Shown: piece by piece, positions 7,301-15,413 of the stretch
How the letters are laid out: every line of letters starts with the position of its first letter
Numbering within the stretch: the first letter of the stretch is position 1
Assembly (NCBI GenBank): GCA_016873575.1
Contig: VGWY01000021.1
Coordinates: forward strand, 1 to 18,980
Reading direction: 5' to 3'
Length of the DNA stretch: 18,980 nt
DNA from: Nitrospira sp.
Lineage (GTDB): Bacteria > Nitrospirota > Thermodesulfovibrionia > Thermodesulfovibrionales > SM23-35
Position numbers and translations under genes: made by a program
Notes under the pieces: model-generated
What the model saw: only the letters and a program-made list of their open reading frames with translations
Told to the model about the DNA's origin: nothing
The model's database searches: none

Positions 7301-8394
7301 TGATTACACCACCAGACTACATCTCAAGCATCAAGCCTTATGTCCCTGGCAAACCAATTGAGGAGCTTGAGCGGGAAATTGGCATCAGGGACTCTATCAA
7401 GCTTGCATCAAACGAGAACCCTATAGGCCCATCAATAATGGCCATTAAGGCAGTTTTAGAGAGTTTAATGAGTCCGGATCCTTCTAATAGCATTAATAGA
7501 TATCCAGATGGAAGTGCGTACTATATTAAAAAGGCATTATCCGAAAAACTTTCTGTCAGGGAAGATGAGATTATACTGGGAAATGGCTCGAATGAGCTGA
7601 TAGATATTGCTGCAAGAACATTCCTCAAGCCATGGGATGAGGCAGTCGTAGCCAACCCATCGTTCATTATTTATGCTATGTCAGTACAGGCAATGGGTGG
7701 AATGCCTATCCAGGTACCTTTAAAAAATTACACACATGACCTTGATGCAATGGCAGATGCAGTCACATCAAAGACAAAGATGCTGTTTATTGCAAATCCG
7801 AATAATCCAACCGGTACGATAAACAAAAAGGATGAATTCGACCGTCTGATGGACAGGATTCCTGACGGGATATTAGTTGTGGCTGACGAGGCATACTACG
7901 AATATGTAACAGATCAAGAGTATGCCGACAGCATGAAACATTTCAGGACTGGCAGAGATATCCTGATCCTCAGAACCTTTTCCAAGATCTATGGTCTTGC
8001 AGGTCTCAGAATTGGTTATGGGATTGCAAGGCAGGATATCATCTCAGAGATGAATAAACTCAGACCACCTTTCAATACAAATTCATTAGCGCAGAAGGCT
8101 GCTTTGTATGCACTCAAAGACGATGATCATCTGAGATGCTCCCGTGAAATAAATGAACAGGGCAAAAGATACCTCTACCGAGAGCTTGATTCAATCGGTC
8201 TGAAGTATGTCTCTACTGAGGCAAATTTTATCTATATACCCTTAGAAAGAGATTCAAACGTATTTTACAATACACTGCTAAAACATGGTGTTATTGTCAG
8301 GCCTGTAGGCCCAAAAGAGATAAGGGTAACCATTGGTTTGCCCAAGGAAAATAAGAGGTTTGTTGAGGCACTAAAGGCAGTGATAAGTGAATAG
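7300..8394 (+). CDS. hisC: HisC-type aminotransferase (histidinol-phosphate or aromatic)
   Basis: The 364-residue, PLP-dependent fold-type I aminotransferase shows SNENPIGPS (38-45), RYPDGSAYYIKKAL, GNGSNELI (95-101), ANPNNPTGT (165-173), DEAYYEY (196-202) and the PLP lysine in RTFSKIYGLAGLRIGYG (Lys229). Sequence type is HisC (histidinol-phosphate aminotransferase). The position between pheA and aroF argues that it also, or mainly, transaminates phenylpyruvate and 4-hydroxyphenylpyruvate (or prephenate), as is known for HisC-like aromatic aminotransferases; that is inference. The start overlaps the pheA stop (TAATG). The last codons lie in a GTGAnnA heptad repeat, so the extreme C-terminus (VISE) may be repeat-derived. 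Confidence 0.9.
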   Translation: MITPPDYISSIKPYVPGKPIEELEREIGIRDSIKLASNENPIGPSIMAIKAVLESLMSPDPSNSINRYPDGSAYYIKKALSEKLSVREDEIILGNGSNELIDIAARTFLKPWDEAVVANPSFIIYAMSVQAMGGMPIQVPLKNYTHDLDAMADAVTSKTKMLFIANPNNPTGTINKKDEFDRLMDRIPDGILVVADEAYYEYVTDQEYADSMKHFRTGRDILILRTFSKIYGLAGLRIGYGIARQDIISEMNKLRPPFNTNSLAQKAALYALKDDDHLRCSREINEQGKRYLYRELDSIGLKYVSTEANFIYIPLERDSNVFYNTLLKHGVIVRPVGPKEIRVTIGLPKENKRFVEALKAVISE

Positions 8395-8420
8395 TGAAAA
8401 ATCCTTTAAAATTATTCACT
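8380..8420 (+). repeat. GTGAnnA heptad repeat plus inverted copy at hisC end
   Basis: Three consecutive heptads, GTGATAA, GTGAATA and GTGAAAA (8380-8400), span the end and stop codon of hisC. AGTGAATA (8386-8393) then recurs inverted as TATTCACT (8413-8420), giving an 8-bp stem with a loop of about 19 bases. The heptad type matches the complement of a tandem repeat inside aroA at 16313-16333. No T-run follows, so a terminator is unlikely. Confidence 0.5.
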
Positions 8421-8462
8421 AAGGACTGTTTACTACCCACTGAATAATACCGGAGGAATACT

Positions 8463-9488
8463 ATGGACATTATCGTTTTAAAACCAGGCACATCTGAAGA
8501 AGATATAAGACGCATTATAAAGAAACTTGAAGGCCGGGGGCTTAAGGCAAATATTTCAACGGGTACTGAGCGTACTGTCATCGGCGTTATTGGTGACACC
8601 TCAAAGATAGCAGAGGAAGAAGAAGATGCGATACGGGTAATGCCTGGCGTTGAAGATGTCATGAGGATACTGAAACCCTACAAGCTGGCAAGCAGGGACT
8701 TTAAGGCAGAGGATTCGACTTTCAATGTAAGAGGGAAAGTTGTCGGAGGTAAAAAGATACAGGTAATTGCAGGGCCATGCGCTGTGGAGAACAAGACTAT
8801 GCTGATGACCATTGCTGAAAAGGTAAAAAATGCAGGGGCATCATTTCTCAGGGGGGGTGCATTCAAGCCTCGGACATCTCCTTACTCATTCCAGGGACTC
8901 GGCGAAGAAGCGCTCCAATACTTAGCAGATGCAAGAGAAAAGACAGGTCTTCCTATCGTAACAGAACTGATGGATCCGAGAGATATAGAGGTCATTTTAA
9001 AATACACTGATATCATCCAGATAGGAGCAAGGAACATGCAGAACTTCAGATTGCTCCTTGAGGTTGGTACATGCGACAAACCTGTTGTACTGAAAAGGGG
9101 TTTATCGGCAACTATCAAAGAATGGCTTATGGCTGCCGAGTATATTATGTCGAAAGGAAATCAGAATGTTATCCTTTGTGAAAGGGGGATCAGGACCTTC
9201 GAGACTGCAACCAGAAATACCCTTGACCTCAGTGCGGTTCCTCTCCTGAAACAACGTACCCATCTTCCTGTGATTGTTGACCCGAGCCATGGTGTGGGAA
9301 AATGGGATCTTGTTGCACCTATGTCAAAGGCTGCTGTAGCAGTTGGAGCAGATGGCCTTATGATTGAAGTCCATACAAATCCAGAGGAGGCAATGTCAGA
9401 TGGAGAGCAATCATTAAAACCAGATGCCTTTCAAAAGTTAATGGAAGAATTAAAACCAATAGCCGCTGCTGTTGGAAGAGATATATGA
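8463..9488 (+). CDS. aroF: 3-deoxy-7-phosphoheptulonate (DAHP) synthase, type I-beta
   Basis: This 341-residue cytosolic enzyme condenses phosphoenolpyruvate and erythrose 4-phosphate, the entry step to the shikimate pathway. Residues about 1-70 form the ferredoxin-like regulatory domain of the type I-beta subclass (MDIIVLKPGTSEEDI...), as in Thermotoga-type enzymes, where it mediates feedback control. The TIM barrel has IAGPCAVEN (102-110; metal Cys106), FLRGGAFKPRTSPYSFQG (128-145), IGARNMQNF, PVVLKRGLSATIKEW, CERGIRTFE, and VDPSHGVGKWDLV with a metal His. A strong GGAGG lies just before the ATG. A 68-base gap separates it from hisC. Its stop overlaps the start of a DNA methyltransferase gene (ATGA), where the non-pathway block begins. 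Confidence 0.96.
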   Translation: MDIIVLKPGTSEEDIRRIIKKLEGRGLKANISTGTERTVIGVIGDTSKIAEEEEDAIRVMPGVEDVMRILKPYKLASRDFKAEDSTFNVRGKVVGGKKIQVIAGPCAVENKTMLMTIAEKVKNAGASFLRGGAFKPRTSPYSFQGLGEEALQYLADAREKTGLPIVTELMDPRDIEVILKYTDIIQIGARNMQNFRLLLEVGTCDKPVVLKRGLSATIKEWLMAAEYIMSKGNQNVILCERGIRTFETATRNTLDLSAVPLLKQRTHLPVIVDPSHGVGKWDLVAPMSKAAVAVGADGLMIEVHTNPEEAMSDGEQSLKPDAFQKLMEELKPIAAAVGRDI

Positions 9489-10747
9489 TGATAGAGGTAT
9501 TAAGTGTAAATAGAGTATCTAATTCAATAAGAAATTTACCTAAGATAACATCTTTTTTATTACCAGAGGAATATGAGCTATTACCAAATACTTCAGAACT
9601 TTTCGAAATGGAATTCGCCTTTTATGAATATAAATTCCTTACCAAAGATGAAATTGTTAAGAGGGGAGCATTTTTCAAAAGTGTCGATGGCTTTCCAACA
9701 AACCATTATATAATCTGCTCAAATAATAGCCCGCTTATCTGGCAGGGAAGATCAGAAACAACTAAAGCATATTTTAAAGAAGGTAACTTTTCTACAGGCT
9801 ATGCTACACATGGGCTTTTCCCCTATAGGGGTAAATTTCATCCCCAACTCATTAAAGGGATACTGAACATTTTGAAAGTTCAACGAGGAGATATAGTTCT
9901 TGACCCCATGTGTGGAAGTGGTACTTTAAACGTGGAAGCAAGTCTTATAGGAATCGATTCTATCGGAATTGAGAAAAGTCCATTTTGTGTATTGATGAGT
10001 AAAGTCAAGTATGAGGCATTGAAAGTTGGTAGTCCCCAATTATCTTCAGTAGTAAACAACATGCAGAAAAATTACGAATCTTTAATAAATAGTAAGAAGT
10101 TGCCTGCGGAGTTTTCTTACCATGACGGTTTCAAAGCAGAAAAGACAGTAACCCTCCTTGCTTTTTTGGATGCTATGGGTTATTCAAGAAGATGCTCAAA
10201 AAGTATAGATGTTCTTTTTCCATCAGTTCTTAAAAGATATGTAGGTCAAATCAATTCATTTATTCAGGCAAGAGATAAACTTAACCTGAGAATTGGCAAT
10301 GCAAGATTTGAAATTGGTGATACAAGAAACCTTCCATTAGAGAATAGTTCAATTGATGCTATTATTACATCTCCTCCTTATTCATTTGCTATTGATTATG
10401 CAGAAAATGACCGACCGCAATTGGAGTATCTGGAATGCGATGTTTCAGCAATTAAAGATGAGATGATAGGGTTAAAAGGGAAGACCAGGAAAGACAAACT
10501 TGCAAATTATTTTGAAGATATGAACAAGGTTTTATTCGAGATGTCTCGCATTTTGAAAGTCGGCAAATATGCTGTGATTATAATCGGCTCAAATGATATC
10601 CAAACTGGTGGGATAAGATTGGAAACTAAAGTTGAAGAAATGGCATTAAAACATTCATTTGTCCTTGATCAGAAAATCGTAAAGCCTATAAAGGGGATAC
10701 AGAATACAATGAAAGATGAGTATATATTGTTTTTGAGGAGGGTGTAA
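9485..10747 (+). CDS. DNA methyltransferase (N4/N6 amino type, SPPY motif)
   Basis: The 420-residue protein carries the AdoMet-binding motif VLDPMCGSGTLNVEA (motif I, 138-152) and catalytic ITSPPYSFAIDY (motif IV, SPPY 296-299). SPPY is usual in N4-cytosine enzymes, though N6-adenine use cannot be excluded. Motif I precedes motif IV, the order of alpha/gamma classes and of Trm11-like RNA methyltransferases, which share DP-C-GSGT; an RNA target is the alternative. Residues 108-130 (THGLFPYRGKFHPQLIKGIL) look like the substrate-proximal motif X. The N-terminal 90 residues are unrecognised. Two starts, ATG 9485 and 9488, are possible; GGAAGAG suits 9488 better. The gene overlaps aroF and is followed after one base by the AIPR gene. 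Base composition is visibly AT-richer than the aro genes. Confidence 0.82.
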   Translation: MMIEVLSVNRVSNSIRNLPKITSFLLPEEYELLPNTSELFEMEFAFYEYKFLTKDEIVKRGAFFKSVDGFPTNHYIICSNNSPLIWQGRSETTKAYFKEGNFSTGYATHGLFPYRGKFHPQLIKGILNILKVQRGDIVLDPMCGSGTLNVEASLIGIDSIGIEKSPFCVLMSKVKYEALKVGSPQLSSVVNNMQKNYESLINSKKLPAEFSYHDGFKAEKTVTLLAFLDAMGYSRRCSKSIDVLFPSVLKRYVGQINSFIQARDKLNLRIGNARFEIGDTRNLPLENSSIDAIITSPPYSFAIDYAENDRPQLEYLECDVSAIKDEMIGLKGKTRKDKLANYFEDMNKVLFEMSRILKVGKYAVIIIGSNDIQTGGIRLETKVEEMALKHSFVLDQKIVKPIKGIQNTMKDEYILFLRRV

Positions 10748-10748
10748 G

Positions 10749-12539
10749 ATGCCAAGGAGGAGTGCTATATCGGTTTCAGATGTTGACCTAATAATGCAAA
10801 TTAAGCAAGAAGTTCAAGATATAACTATAAGTGAGAATTTCCCTGATATTGGGAAAGGTTTTGTTTTTTGGATTCTCAAAAATTACTTTGATTTAGATAG
10901 AGAGATTGCAGCTGCCAGTGTGATAGACAGTCCAAATGACAAGCGGGTAGACGCATTCATTGAAGAGGATGAAATTATCAAAATAATACAGTGTAAATTT
11001 TTCGATAATCCAAGAAAGGAAGTCGGTGGCAATGAAATTGTATTATTTAAAGGATGCCTTGATTGGTTGAAAAAACCTGAGGAAGTTAAAAGATTGAACT
11101 TACCTAGTTTTTATGATGTTGCTTCAACATTTTCTGAAAGATGGGAAGAAGGAGTAGATGTTCAACTGCATTTTTTTACTTTCGGAAGATTTTCAAACGA
11201 AGCACATCATGAACGAATAGTTTTTAACAACACGGATTTAAGAGAAAGAGTCCAAATGTATTTTCATGATATAGAAGATATTTTAGCACTTTACAAATCA
11301 AAATCCCAGAAAGAGAATCCACTTGTTAACGAGAGAATTACGCTTGAGCTTACCCCGGGTGAATATTTTGTAAAAAGAGGAGATATGCCTTCTGTGGTGG
11401 CTACTATTAAGGGGAAAGACCTTCTGACAATGTATAAGAAATATGGTGATAATCTTTTTGAAAGAAATATTAGATTCTATCGAGGGGCAAGGAAAGGAAG
11501 TATTAATGCAAAAATTATTGATACAATATTAGATGATAACGAGCAACAAAAATTTTGGTATTACAATAATGGGATTAGCTTTGTGTGTCGAAATTTCTCT
11601 GTAAAAGATGATGTTAATCCACCCATTTTAGAAGTGCAGGGTTTCCAGGTTATTAATGGGTGTCAAACAACGGTTTGTCTATCCGAGGCAAAACAGAGAG
11701 CGGAAGGATGGGAGAATATACCTGATGAAGTTCAAATAGTGGTTCGTTTTATTAAGGCACCCGTGAAAGAAGTGGATTTAATAACCTTATATACAAACTC
11801 TCAAAATCCTGTCTCGGAAATACAATTAAAATCTAATGACCTCATTCAGAAAAGGTTAAAAGAAGAACTTGCTCGATATTCTTCACCCTATTTTTATTCC
11901 ATTAAGGAAGGTGATTGGCAAAAGCTATCCGCAAAGGAGAAAAGGAATTTCAGAGATAGGGTCATAGAAATGTCGGAAGCAGCTCAAGCTATTTATTCAT
12001 TTACAAATGACCCTGCTTTCGCTCGTAGATGGAAAAACAAACTATTTTCAGAGAAGTATTATGAAATTTTCAGAAAAGACATCTCCGCAGAAGAGATTAT
12101 CCTTCCTTGGAGGATTCGGAAAGTCATTAACGAGAGAATAGCTAAATATAGGAGAGAAGAATTTAATAAAGTAAAAAAAGAACCGTTTTCTTTTACAGAA
12201 GAAGAAAAAACTAACGTGTTAAAAAAAGAATTTTTAATCTACTCTAATCTTATTATCTTGTATTTCATTGGTAAATTGATACAAAAACGATATAGACAAT
12301 ATACATCAATAATCGCTAAGAAACTATTGAATAAAAAATTAGAAGAAAGAATTACGAGAATTTTTGATTATATTATTGGCATCCTTAGATTTAGCGAAAG
12401 ATTAACACAGGAGACAAATCCTCCACGTTTCCTTAAGAATTTTGATAACATCATTTATAATGAAATACAAAAAGCAGTTGAAATGGACCATGCAAGGGCA
12501 GGAAAGGACCCTTTAAGGGAAATGCTGCCAGAAATATAA
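10749..12539 (+). CDS. AIPR family (abortive infection phage resistance) protein
   Basis: The 596-residue protein has the AIPR core: NIRFYRGARKG (240-250), FWYYNNGISFVC (269-280), GFQVINGCQTT (298-308) and YTNSQNPVSEIQLKSND (348-364). AIPR proteins are linked to phage defence by abortive infection and often neighbour restriction genes. The N-terminal part has NDKRVDAFI then IIQCKF (Asp68, Gln81-Cys-Lys83), a D-(Q)xK pattern like Mrr-type PD-(D/E)XK nucleases, so it may cut nucleic acid. The C-terminal third is helical and Lys-rich. GAGGAGGG six bases before the ATG is the best ribosome site of the block, consistent with strong translation. It begins one base after the methyltransferase stop, and the next reading frame begins at once. 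Confidence 0.88.
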   Translation: MPRRSAISVSDVDLIMQIKQEVQDITISENFPDIGKGFVFWILKNYFDLDREIAAASVIDSPNDKRVDAFIEEDEIIKIIQCKFFDNPRKEVGGNEIVLFKGCLDWLKKPEEVKRLNLPSFYDVASTFSERWEEGVDVQLHFFTFGRFSNEAHHERIVFNNTDLRERVQMYFHDIEDILALYKSKSQKENPLVNERITLELTPGEYFVKRGDMPSVVATIKGKDLLTMYKKYGDNLFERNIRFYRGARKGSINAKIIDTILDDNEQQKFWYYNNGISFVCRNFSVKDDVNPPILEVQGFQVINGCQTTVCLSEAKQRAEGWENIPDEVQIVVRFIKAPVKEVDLITLYTNSQNPVSEIQLKSNDLIQKRLKEELARYSSPYFYSIKEGDWQKLSAKEKRNFRDRVIEMSEAAQAIYSFTNDPAFARRWKNKLFSEKYYEIFRKDISAEEIILPWRIRKVINERIAKYRREEFNKVKKEPFSFTEEEKTNVLKKEFLIYSNLIILYFIGKLIQKRYRQYTSIIAKKLLNKKLEERITRIFDYIIGILRFSERLTQETNPPRFLKNFDNIIYNEIQKAVEMDHARAGKDPLREMLPEI

Positions 12540-12554
12540 GTGACAAGGCATAGT

Positions 12555-13544
12555 ATGAATAAAATGTCTTATCCATCATTAGACGAAAAATTTAATACCG
12601 TAATCTCTAAGAACACCTTCTATTTCTACAACGAAGAGTTTGAAGAATATTATGAGGGGCATATCTCTTCAATTGCTCAAAATATTTTTCTTCTTAGAAA
12701 TAAAATAGAAAGAGAAGGGCTAAAAGAGTCGGTTCTGCTTGAGCATATTACAGAGGTTGAAGATGGAATTGATGCAATTTTGACGATAACTGGTTTCTCA
12801 CAAGAAAGTTTACAACGGATTGTTTCATTTGTTAGAGCTAAAGGTGACCCCGCATTATCGAAACTTGTAAACAAAGAGTCTTGGCCATCTGAGAAACCTA
12901 TTTCTAACGATTTTAGTGAATGGAATTTAAATAAAATTAAAAAATTAATAAAAGAAAATAGGAAATTCACAGAAGGCGTTATAAATCTATTTTTCAAGGG
13001 TTCTACAATTCCAGTAATAAAAAAGGTAATTCCTCTTTTTGAATTTAAGAAGCTTGATATAAATAAATTCAGTTTCTCAATAGAATCATTGGTAGATACC
13101 ATAATCAGATACAAGACAAAAGGAGCTTATAAGGCAGGCAAAGAAGGCAATCCGGAAGTAGTAATTGAGCAAATTCTTACAGAAAACACGTTAACTTTTG
13201 AGAAAGGGAAATTCAGGATTCCAGAAACAGGCAATATTCCAAGAACGATGGATTTTATTATTCCCAATAAGATTTCACCAAAGATGATAATTGAATGTTC
13301 ATATTCTGTAACAACTGCTTCAGGGATGGGGGACAAGGCAAAGACAGAGAAGACCGTAGCTGATTATCTGAAGAAAAATTATCCGGGAGTAATTTTTGTT
13401 GGGTTCGTGGACGGAATAGGTTGGTATGTCCGAAGAGGAGACCTAAAGCGTATGGTTGAAGCATATGACTGTGTTTTCACATTTAGCAAGGATGAACTTG
13501 ACAGGTTTAAGAATCTGCTAACAGAGACCTTTTATGGAAAATAA
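12555..13544 (+). CDS. Candidate PD-(D/E)XK restriction endonuclease
   Basis: The 329-residue protein is not one I can name. The N-terminal 190 residues are mainly helical and Lys/Glu-rich. The C-terminal part has TMDFIIPNK then MIIECSYSVTTASGMGDKAKTE and YPGVIFVGFVDGIGWY. Asp233 and Glu247, 14 residues apart between two hydrophobic strands, with Ser249 where Lys is usual, resemble the active site of type II endonucleases of the DpnII kind, where the last residue varies. The 'G.GW...GDL' segment also occurs in such enzymes. Position between two DNA methyltransferases supports a restriction role; this is inference. A GTG at 12540 abutting the AIPR stop is an alternative start; ATG 12555 has AAGG six bases upstream. 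It overlaps the next gene by 11 bases. Confidence 0.6.
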   Translation: MNKMSYPSLDEKFNTVISKNTFYFYNEEFEEYYEGHISSIAQNIFLLRNKIEREGLKESVLLEHITEVEDGIDAILTITGFSQESLQRIVSFVRAKGDPALSKLVNKESWPSEKPISNDFSEWNLNKIKKLIKENRKFTEGVINLFFKGSTIPVIKKVIPLFEFKKLDINKFSFSIESLVDTIIRYKTKGAYKAGKEGNPEVVIEQILTENTLTFEKGKFRIPETGNIPRTMDFIIPNKISPKMIIECSYSVTTASGMGDKAKTEKTVADYLKKNYPGVIFVGFVDGIGWYVRRGDLKRMVEAYDCVFTFSKDELDRFKNLLTETFYGK

Positions 13545-14514
13545 AGAATTTTTCGAGACTCTAATAAACAAGGTTGCTCAGGGTGATTGTTTAGAAGTTA
13601 TGAGAAACATCCCGGATAATAGTGTAGATGTCACCTTTGCCGACCCTCCGTTTAATCTAAAGAAGAAATACAACAGTTACTATGATAAACATGATGTTCA
13701 AGAATATCTTTCCTGGTGTAAAGAATGGCTAACAGAAATGGTTCGTATCACCAAGCCAACAGGTTCGATTTTTGTTCATAATATCCCAAAGTGGCTAATT
13801 TATTTTGGCTTTTATCTGAACGAAATTGCTATCTTTCGCCATTGGATTGCCTGGAATGCTATGGGCTCACCGCTTGGCAAAACGCTTCTGCCTAACCATT
13901 ATGGAATTTTATATTATGTGAAATCTGAAGAATTTAAGTTTTACGATATCAGAATGTTGCATAAGCGTTGCAGGGTTTGTCATTATATCTTACAGGACTA
14001 CGGCGGTAAAAAAAGCCAATTGCACCAGTTTGGACCACTCGTATCTGATGTATGGACTGATATTCATAGAATAAGACACAAGAAAAGAAGAGATGAACAC
14101 CCATGCCAATTACCTATCCATTTACTTGAAAGATTGTTGCTTATGAGCAGCGATGAAGGAGATATTGTGCTCGACCCATTTATAGGTACGGGAACAACTG
14201 CAATAGCCTCTAAAAAATTAGGAAGAAGATTTATTGGCATTGATATTGACCTAAAATATATGGAAATAACGAATAGAAAATTAGAACAAGTTGAGCCAAC
14301 AGTAATAAATGGATGCTATATCAGTATTTTTCTCGATGATATAGTAACAGTAAGAGACAAAGACTGGGATAAGATTAAAGATGCATTTGTTATTCCACAA
14401 AATCCGTTAGAATTGGAAAGAAGAGAGATCTGCTTGCTTCATAAGAAGGGAAAAACAATAAAATACAAGCCACCAAAGGAAATACAAAGTGGTTTATTTT
14501 TTCCTGTGGGATGA
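13534..14514 (+). CDS. DNA adenine/cytosine methyltransferase, beta class (DPPF)
   Basis: The 326-residue enzyme has ADPPFN (motif IV, 36-41) near the N-terminus and VLDPFIGTGTT (motif I, 212-222) near the C-terminus, the order of beta-class site-specific methyltransferases. DPPF favours N6-adenine. The middle (about 100-190: IAWNAMGSPLGKTLLPNHYG, a CRVC pair, SDVWTDIHRIRHKK, HPCQLP) is the target-recognition and motif X region. The last 70 residues after KLEQVEP are an extra tail I do not recognise. It overlaps the putative endonuclease gene by 11 bases, fitting a restriction-modification pair, and overlaps tyrA by four bases (ATGA 14511-14514). AT-rich like the three preceding genes. Confidence 0.9.
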   Translation: MENKEFFETLINKVAQGDCLEVMRNIPDNSVDVTFADPPFNLKKKYNSYYDKHDVQEYLSWCKEWLTEMVRITKPTGSIFVHNIPKWLIYFGFYLNEIAIFRHWIAWNAMGSPLGKTLLPNHYGILYYVKSEEFKFYDIRMLHKRCRVCHYILQDYGGKKSQLHQFGPLVSDVWTDIHRIRHKKRRDEHPCQLPIHLLERLLLMSSDEGDIVLDPFIGTGTTAIASKKLGRRFIGIDIDLKYMEITNRKLEQVEPTVINGCYISIFLDDIVTVRDKDWDKIKDAFVIPQNPLELERREICLLHKKGKTIKYKPPKEIQSGLFFPVG

Positions 14515-15413
14515 ATAAAGGCAGCAAAAAAATGACAAATAAAGAAACATTATCAAATCTTTTCTTCAATAGGGTAACCATACTTGGTGTCGGGCTGATT
14601 GGGGCATCTTTTGCCCTTGCAATGAAGAAATATGGACTCTGTGACAAAATCATTGGCTGCGGAAGGAGAGAAGGTAACCTGCAGAGGGCAAAGGAAAAGG
14701 GAATCATTGACGATTATCATATTGATCCTGCAGAAGCCTGTTATGGTTCAGACCTCGTGCTCTTTGCATCTCCGGTTGGAAGCTTTCTTGATATTGTAAA
14801 AAAAATCCGCAGTTCTCTGAAAAATGGTTCCATAGTAACAGATGTTGGAAGTGTAAAGGGGGGACTCGTTTCCGATATGGAAGCATTCATGCCAGAAAAC
14901 GTCTGGTTTGTTGGTTGCCACCCGATAGCTGGGAATAACCGTTCAGGGATTGATACCGCAACAGCAGATCTCTTTCATCGTGCTAAGTGCGTTATCACCC
15001 CCACAGAAAAGACTAACAAAAACGCCCTTGAAAAGGTTATTGCTCTATGGAAAACCTTCGGGTCTGTTATAGAGTTAATAAATCCTCAAGAACATGACCG
15101 GATATATGCATTCGTCAGTCATCTGCCTCATCTTATTGCGTATGCAATTATGAATACAGTAGCTGATAGAGACAGTTCATATCTGAAGTTTTCCGGACAG
15201 GGGTTTATGGATACGACAAGGATAGCATCGAGCTCCCCGGAGCTTTGGCGTGATATCTGTCTTTTGAATAAGGATAACCTCCTTGAATCCCTATCGATTT
15301 TCAAAAACAACATTGAAAGGTTAAGCCAGCATCTCAGGGCTTCTGATTCTGAGTCCCTGGAAAGGGAATTCAAGAGGGCCCGGATACTGAGGGAAGGTAT
15401 TGGACAGAATTGA
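14511..15413 (+). CDS. tyrA: Prephenate dehydrogenase
   Basis: The 300-residue NAD(P)-dependent enzyme converts prephenate to 4-hydroxyphenylpyruvate for tyrosine. It shows the Rossmann motif TILGVGLIGAS (23-33), FASPVGSFLDI, VTDVGSVKGG, the catalytic-region GCHPIAGNNRSG (His137) and SHLPHLIAY (His204, His207), plus GFMDTTRIASSSPELWRDI. Monofunctional: no chorismate mutase and no C-terminal ACT domain are seen, so feedback control must differ from pheA. The ATG at 14511 overlaps the methyltransferase stop; an internal ATG at 14532 lies closer to the Rossmann strand and may be the ancestral start, the first seven codons then being a junction product. It overlaps aroA by 14 bases. Confidence 0.94.
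   Translation: MNKGSKKMTNKETLSNLFFNRVTILGVGLIGASFALAMKKYGLCDKIIGCGRREGNLQRAKEKGIIDDYHIDPAEACYGSDLVLFASPVGSFLDIVKKIRSSLKNGSIVTDVGSVKGGLVSDMEAFMPENVWFVGCHPIAGNNRSGIDTATADLFHRAKCVITPTEKTNKNALEKVIALWKTFGSVIELINPQEHDRIYAFVSHLPHLIAYAIMNTVADRDSSYLKFSGQGFMDTTRIASSSPELWRDICLLNKDNLLESLSIFKNNIERLSQHLRASDSESLEREFKRARILREGIGQN

Noticed and set aside
7300..8394. Taking hisC as evidence of a histidine operon
   Set aside because: No other his genes are nearby; all neighbours of known pathway are aromatic, so an aromatic role is at least as likely.
12677..13114. 145-residue minus-strand frame opposite the endonuclease candidate
   Set aside because: Ser/Phe/Ile-rich product typical of the complement of an AT-rich coding sequence; no ribosome site and wrong direction for the operon.
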